64,000 nucleotides of DNA from Sphingobium lactosutens (GTDB taxonomy: Bacteria; Pseudomonadota; Alphaproteobacteria; Sphingomonadales; Sphingomonadaceae). The position numbers and the translations under genes were made by a program. Location of the stretch: positions 186,001 to 250,000 of the forward strand of contig NZ_QJQX01000037.1 in the NCBI RefSeq assembly GCF_013393185.1. Reading direction: 5' to 3'. The notes beneath the pieces are model-generated. The model saw nothing but the letters and a program-made list of their open reading frames with translations, was not told the origin of the DNA and did not search any database. Shown piece after piece: positions 54,577 to 63,984 of the stretch. Within the stretch, counting starts at the first letter, position 1, and every line of letters starts with the position of its first letter.

Positions 54577-55593
54577 ATGGAAGACATCCCCACGGAGCGC
54601 GCGCCCGGATACCGCTATCCGAGACGCGACACCGCGCCTTTGATCCGGCAACTTTCCGTTGTTCCCGACTGGCGCAATGCCCTGCTGCTGATCTTTCAAT
54701 GGGTCGTCATGATCGCGGCCTGTGTGATCGCGATCCGGGTGGATCGGGTCTGGGCCTATCTGCTGGCGGGGGTCGTCATCGGATCGCGCATCCAGTGTCT
54801 TGCGGTGATGATGCACGAGGCCTGTCACAGGATGCTGTTCAGCAATCGTCGCCTCAACGATCTGATCGGCGACATTTTCGTCGCCTATCCGCTGGCGCTG
54901 AGCGTGGATCTCTATCGTGTCGCCCATATGGTGCATCACCGCCACACCAACACGATGCGCGACTTTGATTATCGGGTCCAGCGGAAGGATCCCGACCAGC
55001 ATTTCCCGAAAAGCGGTCGTGAGATGGGGGTGCTGCTGCTGCGCAGTGTGTTCGGCCTCAACTATTATCGCGTGGCGCGCGCCGGTCGGATCTGGGCGCC
55101 TATTGCCAATTTCCACAATCCCCGGCGCTTCGGCTTCGATTATCGGCTGGGGTTGCGGTTGCGCTATATCGTCTGGGCGGCGCTGGTCTACGGCCTGATC
55201 CTGGCGTCGCCGTGGCGCTGGCAGATATTGGGCCTGTTCACGATCCCGCAGTTCCTCTGGGTGAACGTCTTCAACCGGATCCGGGCGATGGCGGAGCATA
55301 ATGGTGTCGCCGACGAGCGGGAACTCAACGGCACGCGCACCGTCATCCCCACTCTGCTCGACCGGTTCCTGATCGCGCCGTTCAATGTCAGCTATCATCT
55401 GGAACATCATCTGTTCCCGTCAGTGCCGGGGCACAATCTGCGGCGGCTACACAGGCATCTGATGACCGATCCGGTCTATGCGGCGAACGCGCATATCACG
55501 CGCGGCTATTGGGGCGTGATCCGGGAGTTGATGCCGCCGCCCGCACCTTCAGGCGCAACTGAGCAGGGCGCGGTTGCGGAGGTCAGATCCTGA
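54577..55593 (+). CDS. Fatty acid desaturase family protein
   Basis: Membrane di-iron enzyme introducing a double bond or hydroxyl into an acyl or lipid chain. 338 residues. The three histidine boxes are HEACH (about residue 85), HMVHHRHT (about 121) and HLEHHLFP (about 280), with an additional AEHNG. Four membrane helices. Start ATG 54577 after CGGAGGC. Related enzymes act on fatty acyl lipids, and some on carotenoids or sphingoid chains; the exact substrate is not visible. Confidence 0.9.
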   Translation: MEDIPTERAPGYRYPRRDTAPLIRQLSVVPDWRNALLLIFQWVVMIAACVIAIRVDRVWAYLLAGVVIGSRIQCLAVMMHEACHRMLFSNRRLNDLIGDIFVAYPLALSVDLYRVAHMVHHRHTNTMRDFDYRVQRKDPDQHFPKSGREMGVLLLRSVFGLNYYRVARAGRIWAPIANFHNPRRFGFDYRLGLRLRYIVWAALVYGLILASPWRWQILGLFTIPQFLWVNVFNRIRAMAEHNGVADERELNGTRTVIPTLLDRFLIAPFNVSYHLEHHLFPSVPGHNLRRLHRHLMTDPVYAANAHITRGYWGVIRELMPPPAPSGATEQGAVAEVRS

Positions 55594-55607
55594 CGCCGGA
55601 CCGGCTT

Positions 55608-57671
55608 CTACCCGCCCCTGAGCAATCCCACAGCCGCATCCTTCTCGAACAGATAGAGGCAGGTCCGCGCCGCCTGCCCGCGTGCGCTGTCGAGGCCGCC
55701 GTCGCGCTCGATCAGCAGATGCGCGTCGTCCCGCGCGCTGTCGACCAAAGCCGCAACATGCTCGGGCGTTGCGACCTTCAGTTCCGCCTCACCCGACTGG
55801 CGCGTGCCCAGCACTTCGCCCGCGCCGCGCAGCTTCAGATCCTCCTCGGCGATGCGGAACCCGTCATTCGTCTCGCGCATCAGCGCCAGCCGCGCCCGCG
55901 ACGTCTCGCCCAGCGCATTGCCGCGCAGCAGCAGGCAGACCGACGGCTTGTCGCCGCGCCCCACGCGCCCGCGCAACTGATGCAATTGCGCCAGCCCGAA
56001 CCGTTCCGCCCCCTCTATGATGATGAGGCTGCTATTGGGCACATCCACGCCCACTTCGATCACCGTGGTCGCGACCAGTATCTGCGTGCGGTTGGCGGCG
56101 AAGGCCTCCATCGCCGCATCCTTGTCCAGCCCTTTCATCCGGCCGTGGACAAGGCCAACGCGGTCGCCGAAGCGCATCTTCAGCGACTCCGCCCGCGCCT
56201 CGGCCGCGGCCTGGTCGCTGGTTTCGCTTTCCTCGACCAGCGGACAAACCCAATAGGCCTGTCCGCCGCCCTCGACATGGCGGGCCAGCGCATCGACCAC
56301 CTCGTCCAGCCGGCTCGCGGCCATGACGAGAGTCTGGATCGGCTGGCGCCCCGGCGGCATCTCGTCCAGCCGCGACACCTCCATTTCGCCATAATAGGTC
56401 AAGGTCAGCGTGCGCGGGATCGGCGTCGCCGTCATCACCAGCAGATGCGGCGACCGCTCCGCCTTGCTCGCCAGCATCATCCGCTGCGCCACGCCGAAGC
56501 GATGCTGTTCGTCGATCACCGCCAGACCCAGCGCCTTATATTGCACCGCTTCCTGAAAGATGGCGTGGGTGCCGACGAGGATGTCGATGCTGCCATCCGC
56601 CAGCCCCATTAGAGTCGCTTCGCGCACCTTGCCCTTCTCACGCCCGGTCAGGATCGCGATCTCGATCGGCAACCCCGACGCCATTTTCCGCAGCGTCTCA
56701 TAATGTTGCCGCGCCAGGATTTCGGTCGGCGCCAGCATGGCGCCCTGCATTCCCGCCTCGACCGCGTTCAGCAGCGCCATCAGTGCCACCAGCGTCTTGC
56801 CCGACCCGACATCGCCCTGAAGCAGCCGCAGCATCGGCGTCGCCTGCGCCATGTCGCCCTCGATTTCACCGATCGCCCGTCGCTGCGCTCCGGTGGGCGC
56901 GAACGGCAGCTTCAGCATCGCGCGCAGCCGCCCGTCGCCCTCGATCGGAACGCCACGCCGCCGCCGCGACGATTGCCGCACCAGCATCAGCGCCAGTTGC
57001 CCCGCGAAAATCTCGTCATAGGCCAGCCGCTCGCGCGCCTTAGCGTCCGACGGATCGGCATGGACCCGCGCCAGCGCATCCTTCCACGCGGGCCAGTCCT
57101 TGCGCGCCAGCAGGCTCGGCTCGATCCATTCGGGCAATTCGGGCGCGCGAGCCAAAGCCTGCCCCGCAATATCGCGCATCCGGTTGTTGGTCAGCCCTTC
57201 CGACAGCCCATAGACCGATTCGCGCGCGGGCACGGTCGCCGCCTCTTCGGGCGGCAGCACATAGTCGGGATGCACCATCTGGAGATTGTCGCCATAAGCT
57301 TCCAGCTTGCCCGACACGAATTTGGGTTCATTGAGCGGCAGCAGCTTGCGCGGCCAGGCGCTGTTCTTCCCGAAATAGACGAGGGAGACGGTATTGCCCC
57401 CCCCGTCCACCGCCTGCACGCGGAACGGCGCGCGCGCGCTGCCGCTGGCGCGATAATCGACCGGGGTCAGCATCGTACCAATCACCCGGCCCGCATCCGC
57501 CATGTCCAGCTCATCGGTCAGGTGCCGGTCCACCCAGCTCACCGGAATATGGAAGGCGACGTCGACCGCGCGCGCCAGCCCCAGCCGCTCCAGCGGACGG
57601 GCGAGCGCGGGGCCGATCCCCTTGAACAGGGATATTTCGGCAAAGAGCGGATTGAGAATATCGGGTCGCAT
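55608..57671 (-). CDS. recG: ATP-dependent DNA helicase RecG
   Basis: Branch-migration helicase that remodels stalled forks and Holliday junctions. 687 residues. An N-terminal wedge/OB domain (about 60-160), then helicase motifs: Walker A LLQGDVGSGKTLVAL, DEQH box VIDEQHRFGVAQ, MTATPIPRTL, and motif VI QLRGRVGRGDKPS. Start ATG ending at 57671 (MRPDILNPL). The palindromic element at 57688 stands just upstream. Same neighbourhood as sdhE and mfd. Confidence 0.97.
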   Translation of the reverse strand: MRPDILNPLFAEISLFKGIGPALARPLERLGLARAVDVAFHIPVSWVDRHLTDELDMADAGRVIGTMLTPVDYRASGSARAPFRVQAVDGGGNTVSLVYFGKNSAWPRKLLPLNEPKFVSGKLEAYGDNLQMVHPDYVLPPEEAATVPARESVYGLSEGLTNNRMRDIAGQALARAPELPEWIEPSLLARKDWPAWKDALARVHADPSDAKARERLAYDEIFAGQLALMLVRQSSRRRRGVPIEGDGRLRAMLKLPFAPTGAQRRAIGEIEGDMAQATPMLRLLQGDVGSGKTLVALMALLNAVEAGMQGAMLAPTEILARQHYETLRKMASGLPIEIAILTGREKGKVREATLMGLADGSIDILVGTHAIFQEAVQYKALGLAVIDEQHRFGVAQRMMLASKAERSPHLLVMTATPIPRTLTLTYYGEMEVSRLDEMPPGRQPIQTLVMAASRLDEVVDALARHVEGGGQAYWVCPLVEESETSDQAAAEARAESLKMRFGDRVGLVHGRMKGLDKDAAMEAFAANRTQILVATTVIEVGVDVPNSSLIIIEGAERFGLAQLHQLRGRVGRGDKPSVCLLLRGNALGETSRARLALMRETNDGFRIAEEDLKLRGAGEVLGTRQSGEAELKVATPEHVAALVDSARDDAHLLIERDGGLDSARGQAARTCLYLFEKDAAVGLLRGG

Positions 57672-57687
57672 GGCTATCTGCTCCCCC

Positions 57688-57733
57688 TAGAGCATTTTCG
57701 AGGCGGTCGGAACGGCCGCTGGCTCGGAAAATG
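57688..57733. repeat. TAGAGCATTTTC...GAAAATG palindromic element, copy 2
   Basis: TAGAGCATTTTCGAGGCGG ... TGGCTCGGAAAATG; same ends and length as the copy at 12411-12459. It stands 17 bases upstream of the recG start and on the other side of sdhE (82 bases). Confidence 0.6.
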
Positions 57734-57814
57734 TGACAACAAATTGCGCCAGCCGGGACGGTCATACAAATACCCGATCGGCAGGCGGCGCCATGCCCGT
57801 TAAAGGAACAAATT

Positions 57815-58081
57815 GTGAACGACAATCCCCAGATGCGCCGCATCAAATTCCGGGCCTGGCATCGCGGCACGCGGGAGGCGGACTATACGGTCGGCGGATT
57901 CTTCGAGCGTTACCATGCCGAATGGGACGCGGAGGAAATCGCCTGGTTCGAACGCTTCATGGATGAGCAGGACGCCGACATCATCGGCTGGGCGCTCGGC
58001 ACCATCCCCGTGCCCGAAGTGTGGCAAGGCCCGATGATGGACAAGTTCCTCAAGCTCGATTTCGTGAAGATCGAAAATTGA
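57815..58081 (+). CDS. sdhE: Succinate dehydrogenase assembly factor SdhE (DUF339)
   Basis: Helps insert FAD covalently into SdhA. 88 residues with the RGxxE-type motif as HRGTREADYTVGGFF (about residues 16-30), the loop that binds the flavoprotein. Start GTG 57815; TAAAGGAAC is the ribosome site 6 bases upstream. It precedes mfd, across a repeat of 90 bases. The sdh genes themselves are not in the window. Confidence 0.93.
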   Translation: MNDNPQMRRIKFRAWHRGTREADYTVGGFFERYHAEWDAEEIAWFERFMDEQDADIIGWALGTIPVPEVWQGPMMDKFLKLDFVKIEN

Positions 58082-58083
58082 TG

Positions 58084-58173
58084 CCGTCATCTCCGCGAAG
58101 GCGGGGATCCATCTCCTGACGGACCAACTAGGCGAAAGGCCGGGAGATAGATTCCCGCTTTCGCGGGAATGAC
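58084..58173. repeat. Inverted repeat of the TCATTCCCGCG type
   Basis: Left arm GTCATCTCCGCGAAGGCGGG with GATCCATCTCC, right arm GGAGATAGATTCCCGCTTTC and CGGGAATGACG: imperfect reverse complements across a central spacer. The core resembles the palindrome at 7841-7868. It ends inside the first possible mfd codons, which argues for the later ATG (58184) as the true start. Confidence 0.75.
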
Positions 58174-58183
58174 GAAAAACAGC

Positions 58184-61100
58184 ATGACCGATCTCCAGAA
58201 AATCCTGAAGGCGAAGGCGCCGCTCACCCTGTCGGGCGTTCCCGCGGGTTTCCAGCCCTGGCTGCTGGCCGACATCGCCCGCGCTGCCGGAGTGGGGGGC
58301 GGGGCCGCGAATGGCCGCGCCGTCTTCATCGCGTCCGACGAGCAGTTGATGCGCGCGGTCGCGGATACGGCGCATTATTTCGCGCCGGAGATCGAAATCA
58401 TCGAAATCCCCGCATGGGACTGCCTGCCCTACGACCGCGCCAGCCCTTCGCTGCGCGCCGCCTCCGCCCGCCTCGCGGGCCTCTACGCGCTCCAGGCGAA
58501 ACCCAAGGGGCCGCAACTGGTCGTCACCACGCTGGCGGCGATGACCCAGCGCACCCTGACCCCGTTCCGCGTCCGCCAGCTGGTCGCGAAGCTCGCGCCC
58601 AAGGAACGGATCGCCATCCAGAAGCTGGCCGAGATGCTCCAGGCTAACGGCTATGTCCGCACCGACACCGTCCACGACCGGGGCGAATTCGCCATTCGCG
58701 GCGGCATCGTCGATCTCTTCCCCGGCGGCGAGGAACAACCGCTGCGCCTCGACTTCTTCGGCGACGAGATCGAGACGGTCCGCCGCTTCGACCCGTCCGA
58801 CCAGCGCACGATCGAAAATGTCGAGGGCTTCACCCTCCTCCCCGCCTCCGAAGCGCTGCTGGACGAGGACACGATCAAACGCTTCCGTCTGCGCTATCGC
58901 GAGACGTTCGGCGCGACCGCGACCGGCGACCCGCTCTATCAGGCGGTCAGCGACGGCCGCCGCCTCGCGGGCATGGAACATTGGCTGCCCCTGTTCGAGG
59001 AAAAGCTGGTCCCTCTCGCCGATCATCTGGGCGACGGCGCAGTGCTGATCCGCGATCATGGCGTCGCCGGCGCGGCGGAATCCCGGTTCGAGGCGATCCG
59101 CGACTATCACGCCAACCGTATCCAGGCGAAATCCGCCGATCCCGGCGCCTATCGCCCGCTGAAACCCGATTCCCTCTATCTCGACGCCGCCGAATGGGAC
59201 GCCGCCGTCGCCACCCTGCCGATGCACGGCACCACGCCCTTCCACGAACCGGAAAGCGCGACCGTGCTCGACTTCTCCGTGGACGGACCTCGCGATTTCG
59301 CGCCCGAACGCGCGCAGAACAGCAATATCTACGAAGCCGTCGGCAAGCATATCGCTGCGCTCCGCCGCGAGAAGAAGAAGGTCGTCATCGCCAGCTATTC
59401 CGGCGGCGCGCGTGAACGCCTCTCCGGCCTGCTCGCCGATCATGGCGTCGCCCGCCTCGCCGCGGCCGACAGCTGGCAGGAAGCGCTGGGCATCGCCGCG
59501 GGTGGCAGCGTCACGCTCATGGTCCTCGGCCTCGACCATGGCTTCACCGCGCCCGATGTCGCCGTCCTCACCGAACAGGATATGCTGGGCGACCGCCTCG
59601 TCCGCCGCGCCAAGCGCAAGAAGAGCGCCGACGCCTTCCTTCAGGAACTTGCCACCCTCTCGCCCGGCGACCTCGTCGTCCATATGGACCATGGCATCGG
59701 CCGCTATGAAGGGCTGACGCAAATCCCGGTGGCGAAAGCCCCGCACGACTGCGTTGCCCTCACCTACGCCGGCGGCGACAAACTCTACGTCCCGGTCGAA
59801 AATCTCGAAGTCCTCTCCCGCTACGGCTCCGAAAATGAGGGCGTAACCCTCGACAAGCTGGGCGGCGAAGCCTGGCAGCGGCGTAAGGCGAAGATGAAGG
59901 AGCGCATCCGCGAAATCGCGGGCGAGCTGCTCAAGACCGCCGCCGAACGCGCCCTGCGCGCCGCCACCGTCGCCGAGCCCGACGCGGCGGGCTATCCCGC
60001 CTTCGTCGACCGCTTCCCCTATCAGGAAACGGACGATCAGGACCGCGCGATCAGCGACGTTGTGGAGGATCTGGGCGCCGGCAAGCCGATGGACCGCCTC
60101 GTCTGCGGCGATGTCGGCTTCGGCAAGACAGAGGTTGCGCTCCGCGCTGCCTTCGTCGCAGCGATGGCGGGAATGCAGGTGGTGGTTATCTGCCCCACCA
60201 CGCTCTTGGCGCGCCAGCATCACATGAATTTCGAAGAACGCTTCCGCGGCTTCCCGGTCAATATCGGTCGCCTCTCCCGCCTCGTCCCCGACAAGGAGGC
60301 CAAGGCGACCAAGGCGGGCCTGGCCGACGGCACGATCGACATCGTCGTGGGCACCCACGCGCTGCTCGCCAAGGGGCTGGAGTTCAAGCGCCTCGGCCTC
60401 GTCATCGTCGACGAGGAGCAACGGTTCGGCGTCACCCACAAGGAACGCCTCAAGTCCCTGAAAACGGACGTCCACGTCCTGACGCTGACGGCCACGCCCA
60501 TCCCGCGAACGCTGCAAATGGCGATGTCGGGCCTGCGCGAACTATCGGTCATCCAGACGCCGCCGGTCGATCGCCTCGCGGTCCGCACCTACATCATGCC
60601 CTGGGACGGCGTGGTCATCCGCGAGGCGCTGCTGCGCGAACATTATCGCGGCGGCCAGAGCTTCTTCGTCGTACCGCGCATTTCCGACCTCACCGAAGTC
60701 GAGGAGTTCCTGCGCACCGAAGTCCCCGAAGTGAAGCCCATCGTCGCCCATGGCCAGATGAGCGCCACCGACGTCGAAGAACGCATGTCCGCCTTCTACG
60801 ACAAGCGCTATGACGTGCTGCTTTCCACCACCATCGTGGAATCCGGCCTCGACATCCCCAGCGCCAACACGCTCATCATCCACCGCGCCGACCGCTTCGG
60901 CCTCGCCCAGCTCTACCAGCTGCGCGGCCGCGTGGGGCGCTCCAAAACGCGCGCCTATGCCTATTTCACGACGCCCGCCAACCGCATCATCACCGAAACG
61001 GCGGAAAAGCGATTGAAGGTTCTCTCCGACCTCGACACGCTCGGCGCAGGCTTCCAGCTCGCCTCCCACGACCTCGACATTCGCGGCGCGGGCAATCTCG

Positions 61101-61669
61101 TCGGCGACGAACAATCGGGCCATATCAAGGAAGTCGGGTTCGAACTCTACCAGTCGATGCTGGAGGACGCGATCATGGACGCCAAGGCCGGCGGTGTCGG
61201 CATCGAGCGGCGCAGCGACAGCTTCTCGCCCCAGATCACCGTCGACGCGCCGATCCTCATTCCCGACGATTATGTGCCGGACCTCGACCTGCGCATGGGC
61301 CTCTATCGCCGCATCAACGAACTGGAGGACCGCAACGGTCTGGAAGCGTTTGCCGCCGAACTGATCGACCGCTTCGGCAAGCTGCCGCTACCCACGCAGA
61401 ACCTGCTCAAGATCATAGAGATCAAGCAGAACTGCCTGATCGCGAACATTTCCAAGATCGACGTCGGGCCGAAGGGCGCGCTGGTCAGCTTCTTCGAGGA
61501 CCGCTTCCCCAAGCCCGCGGGTCTAGTCGCCTATGTCCAGAAACTCAACGGCGTCGCTCGCCTGCGCCCCGACAGCAAGATCGTCGTCGAACGCGCCTGG
61601 CCCGACCCGCAAGCCCGCCTCAACGGCGCGCTGCAACTGTCGAAGGGGCTGATGAAGGCGGCTGGGTGA
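58184..61669 (+). CDS. mfd: Transcription-repair coupling factor
   Basis: ATPase that removes RNA polymerase stalled at lesions and recruits UvrA. 1161 residues. N-terminal UvrB-like domains (about 1-350), RNA-polymerase interaction domain (LSPGDLVVHMDHGIGRYEGL), and a RecG-like motor with CGDVGFGKTEVALRAAFVAA, VIVDEEQRFGVTHKERL, TATPIPRTL and QLRGRVGRSKTRAYAYF; the C-terminal domain 7 follows. Start ATG 58184; the in-frame ATG at 58169 lies within a repeat. Confidence 0.97.
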   Translation: MTDLQKILKAKAPLTLSGVPAGFQPWLLADIARAAGVGGGAANGRAVFIASDEQLMRAVADTAHYFAPEIEIIEIPAWDCLPYDRASPSLRAASARLAGLYALQAKPKGPQLVVTTLAAMTQRTLTPFRVRQLVAKLAPKERIAIQKLAEMLQANGYVRTDTVHDRGEFAIRGGIVDLFPGGEEQPLRLDFFGDEIETVRRFDPSDQRTIENVEGFTLLPASEALLDEDTIKRFRLRYRETFGATATGDPLYQAVSDGRRLAGMEHWLPLFEEKLVPLADHLGDGAVLIRDHGVAGAAESRFEAIRDYHANRIQAKSADPGAYRPLKPDSLYLDAAEWDAAVATLPMHGTTPFHEPESATVLDFSVDGPRDFAPERAQNSNIYEAVGKHIAALRREKKKVVIASYSGGARERLSGLLADHGVARLAAADSWQEALGIAAGGSVTLMVLGLDHGFTAPDVAVLTEQDMLGDRLVRRAKRKKSADAFLQELATLSPGDLVVHMDHGIGRYEGLTQIPVAKAPHDCVALTYAGGDKLYVPVENLEVLSRYGSENEGVTLDKLGGEAWQRRKAKMKERIREIAGELLKTAAERALRAATVAEPDAAGYPAFVDRFPYQETDDQDRAISDVVEDLGAGKPMDRLVCGDVGFGKTEVALRAAFVAAMAGMQVVVICPTTLLARQHHMNFEERFRGFPVNIGRLSRLVPDKEAKATKAGLADGTIDIVVGTHALLAKGLEFKRLGLVIVDEEQRFGVTHKERLKSLKTDVHVLTLTATPIPRTLQMAMSGLRELSVIQTPPVDRLAVRTYIMPWDGVVIREALLREHYRGGQSFFVVPRISDLTEVEEFLRTEVPEVKPIVAHGQMSATDVEERMSAFYDKRYDVLLSTTIVESGLDIPSANTLIIHRADRFGLAQLYQLRGRVGRSKTRAYAYFTTPANRIITETAEKRLKVLSDLDTLGAGFQLASHDLDIRGAGNLVGDEQSGHIKEVGFELYQSMLEDAIMDAKAGGVGIERRSDSFSPQITVDAPILIPDDYVPDLDLRMGLYRRINELEDRNGLEAFAAELIDRFGKLPLPTQNLLKIIEIKQNCLIANISKIDVGPKGALVSFFEDRFPKPAGLVAYVQKLNGVARLRPDSKIVVERAWPDPQARLNGALQLSKGLMKAAG

Positions 61670-61772
61670 GCCTGTCCCGGCGGCAATGGCACGGGGAGCT
61701 TCTTCCCCCTGCCGGGGCCGACGCTCTCCAACCGTCGCACTTCACATGCCGTGTCGCGTTCCGGCTGTCGCT

Positions 61773-61825
61773 GGAATGGCGGCACAGGAAATGTCCCGCA
61801 AATGCGGGCTCATTTCCTGCCATTC
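61773..61825. repeat. Nested inverted repeat between mfd and nagZ
   Basis: GAATGGC...CAGGAAATG (61773-61792) faces CATTTCCTGCCATTC (61811-61825), and the inner CCCGC-AAAT-GCGGG (61795-61808) forms its own stem. It lies between convergent genes and may terminate both or be a mobile repeat. Confidence 0.6.
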
Positions 61826-61831
61826 ACCCCG

Positions 61832-62845
61832 TCAAGCCGCCACCGGCTCCAGCAATTGGTCGCGCGTCGCCAGCAATTCATCCAGCGGCGGCTGGTCGCT
61901 TCCGCGCGTCACGCTCGCCATGGCGCGATCGAGCCGCGCCCTCGACAGGTCGCTGATCTCCGGCAGCGTTTCCACGATGCCGACCATGTCGTCCATCTTG
62001 CCGAAGCAGTTGAGCGCCAGGTCGCATCCCGCCGCGATCACGCCTGCCGCCAGTTCCGGAATGCTGCCCTTGAGCGCCTTCATATCCAGGTCGTCCGACA
62101 TCAGCAGCCCGTTAAATCCGATGCGCTGGCGGATGATCTCGCCGATCACGGTCGGCGACAGGGTGGCGGGCCGTTCCGCATCCCATTCGGTATAGACGAC
62201 ATGCGCGGTCATACCGATCGGCGCGTCGCGCAGCGTGCGGAAGGGAGCAATGTCCGTTTCCAGCGCATTGAGGTTCGCGTCGACCAACGGCAGTTCCAGA
62301 TGGCTGTCGACCAGTGCGCGGCCATGGCCGGGGATATGTTTGACGATGCCGACCACGCCGCCCTCGGCCAGCCCCTCCAGCACCGCGCGGCCCAGCGCCG
62401 CCACCCGCATCGGCTCGGCGCCCAAGGTCCGGTCGCCCATGATGTCGCTCGCCCCCTCCTGCCGCACGTCGAGCAGCGGCAGCGCGTCCACGGTAATGCC
62501 GGCCTCCGCCAGCGTCAGCGCGATCGCCCGCGCATTGGCACGCGCCGCCGCGATCGCGCTCGAAGGCGCAACGTCATAGAGCCGGTCGAAGATCGCGCCG
62601 GGCGGAAAGCTGGGCCAGACCGGGCTTTGCATCCGGGTCACGCGCCCGCCCTCCTGATCGATCATGATCAGCAGGTCGTCGCGTCCGTGGAGGGCGCGCA
62701 GATCGTCGGTCAGCGCGCGCAGTTGCGCCCGATCGACAATATTGCGCTTGAACAGGATGTAACCCGCCGGCTCCGCCTCGGCAAAGAAGGCGCGTTCGTC
62801 GGGGGTCAGGGTTTCGCCGGCAAGGCCGAAGATCACAGGCTTCAT
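61832..62845 (-). CDS. nagZ: Beta-N-acetylglucosaminidase NagZ
   Basis: Family GH3 enzyme that removes GlcNAc from anhydro-muropeptides during recycling. 337 residues, cytoplasmic (no signal peptide after choosing ATG ending at 62845, MKPVIFGLAG). Motifs: IDQEGGRVTRM, KHIPGHGRALVDSH (the KH-x-PGHG acid/base loop with His) and MSDDLDMKAL with the nucleophile Asp. Its product feeds AnmK at 50513. Confidence 0.95.
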   Translation of the reverse strand: MKPVIFGLAGETLTPDERAFFAEAEPAGYILFKRNIVDRAQLRALTDDLRALHGRDDLLIMIDQEGGRVTRMQSPVWPSFPPGAIFDRLYDVAPSSAIAAARANARAIALTLAEAGITVDALPLLDVRQEGASDIMGDRTLGAEPMRVAALGRAVLEGLAEGGVVGIVKHIPGHGRALVDSHLELPLVDANLNALETDIAPFRTLRDAPIGMTAHVVYTEWDAERPATLSPTVIGEIIRQRIGFNGLLMSDDLDMKALKGSIPELAAGVIAAGCDLALNCFGKMDDMVGIVETLPEISDLSRARLDRAMASVTRGSDQPPLDELLATRDQLLEPVAA

Positions 62846-62922
62846 GCCCACGATCCTAGCGCCCCCCGTGCAACCTGTCGAAGCGCAAATGGCAGGCTGG
62901 CCATAACCGGCGGTAGTCACCG

Positions 62923-63984
62923 TCAGGCCGGTATTCGCTCCACCACTTCCTCGCGCTCCGCATCCATCATCGCCTGGAGCATCCGCCGCCCCTCCACCGC
63001 ATTGCGATCGGTCTTGATCAGCAGTTCGTCGGGATGCTCGCCGACCACCGCCAGCATCTTCTCGATTTCCTCGGTGGCGAACTTATCCTCTTCCAGCACC
63101 GGCCGAAGATAGTCGAACATGAAGTCCATGCCGTCCACATCCTCCGACGCCATGGCGAAGAAATAGATGCAGCTGCCCGGCGTCGCCGGCGTCACCGCAT
63201 GATAGACGCGGCTGGTCACGATCGTCTCGCCCGGCCGTTCGGGATGATCCTGCGGATAGGCCATGTCGCCAATGCCGGCGTGGAAGCCGGGCAGGTAGAA
63301 ATCCATCCCCGTCACCCGGTCGATCTTGCCCGCGTAGCGCCCCGCCGCCGCCATCACGGCGGGCGCATCGGCATTGCGGATAGTACGGCGGCAGCTCAGG
63401 AAACCCGGCCGCTTGGTCAGCACTTCCGGCGTCGACGCGTTCTCGACCGTGCCGATGCTGCTGGCGTGCAGATAGGCGAGGTGCGACAGGTCGAGCAGAT
63501 TGTCGTTGAGCAGCTGGTAGCGCCCTTGCACCTCCTGTACATAGAAAGGCCGCGCCTCCATGCCCGGCATGGTGAAGCCGATCTCCTCCAGATCGGGCAG
63601 CAGCGACTCATCCGCCTTGTCCGCATCGCCCATCCAGATCCAGGCCCAGAGGCCATGTTCGACCAACGGATAACTCGGAATACGGTAAGCCCGCGGTACG
63701 AAATCCTGACTTGGAATATCGGTGCACTGGCCATCCGCACCGAAGGCGATGCCATGATAGCCGCAGACGATGCTGTCGCCTTTGAGGCAGCTCTTGCCGA
63801 GCGGGAAATGCCGGTGGGGACAGCGCCCGCCCACCGCGACCGCCTCGCCATCCTCCTTGCGGTAGAGCACGACCGGCTGGTTCAGGATCGTCCGCGCGAT
63901 CAGGTCGCGTCCCAGTTCGTTGCGGAAAGCCGCGACATACCAGCCGTTGCGGACCGCGAAACACCCGTCGCGAAATGGATACAT
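62923..63984 (-). CDS. Rieske 2Fe-2S ring-hydroxylating or O-demethylating oxygenase
   Basis: Terminal oxygenase subunit of a Rieske non-haem iron system, close in layout to vanillate/DDVA-type O-demethylases. 353 residues. Rieske cluster CPHRHFPLG and CGYHG (about residues 54-78), mononuclear iron motif NLLDLSHLAYLHASSIG with D and two H, and a distant acidic C-terminal ligand. The substrate cannot be told; no reductase or ferredoxin partner is in the window. Start ATG ending at 63984 after GGGAGAGGC. Sphingomonads carry many such genes for aromatic degradation. Confidence 0.88.
   Translation of the reverse strand: MYPFRDGCFAVRNGWYVAAFRNELGRDLIARTILNQPVVLYRKEDGEAVAVGGRCPHRHFPLGKSCLKGDSIVCGYHGIAFGADGQCTDIPSQDFVPRAYRIPSYPLVEHGLWAWIWMGDADKADESLLPDLEEIGFTMPGMEARPFYVQEVQGRYQLLNDNLLDLSHLAYLHASSIGTVENASTPEVLTKRPGFLSCRRTIRNADAPAVMAAAGRYAGKIDRVTGMDFYLPGFHAGIGDMAYPQDHPERPGETIVTSRVYHAVTPATPGSCIYFFAMASEDVDGMDFMFDYLRPVLEEDKFATEEIEKMLAVVGEHPDELLIKTDRNAVEGRRMLQAMMDAEREEVVERIPA

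Noticed and set aside
57800..60517. 905-codon minus-strand frame opposite sdhE and mfd
   Set aside because: Antisense shadow of mfd with no recognisable domain and no ribosome site.
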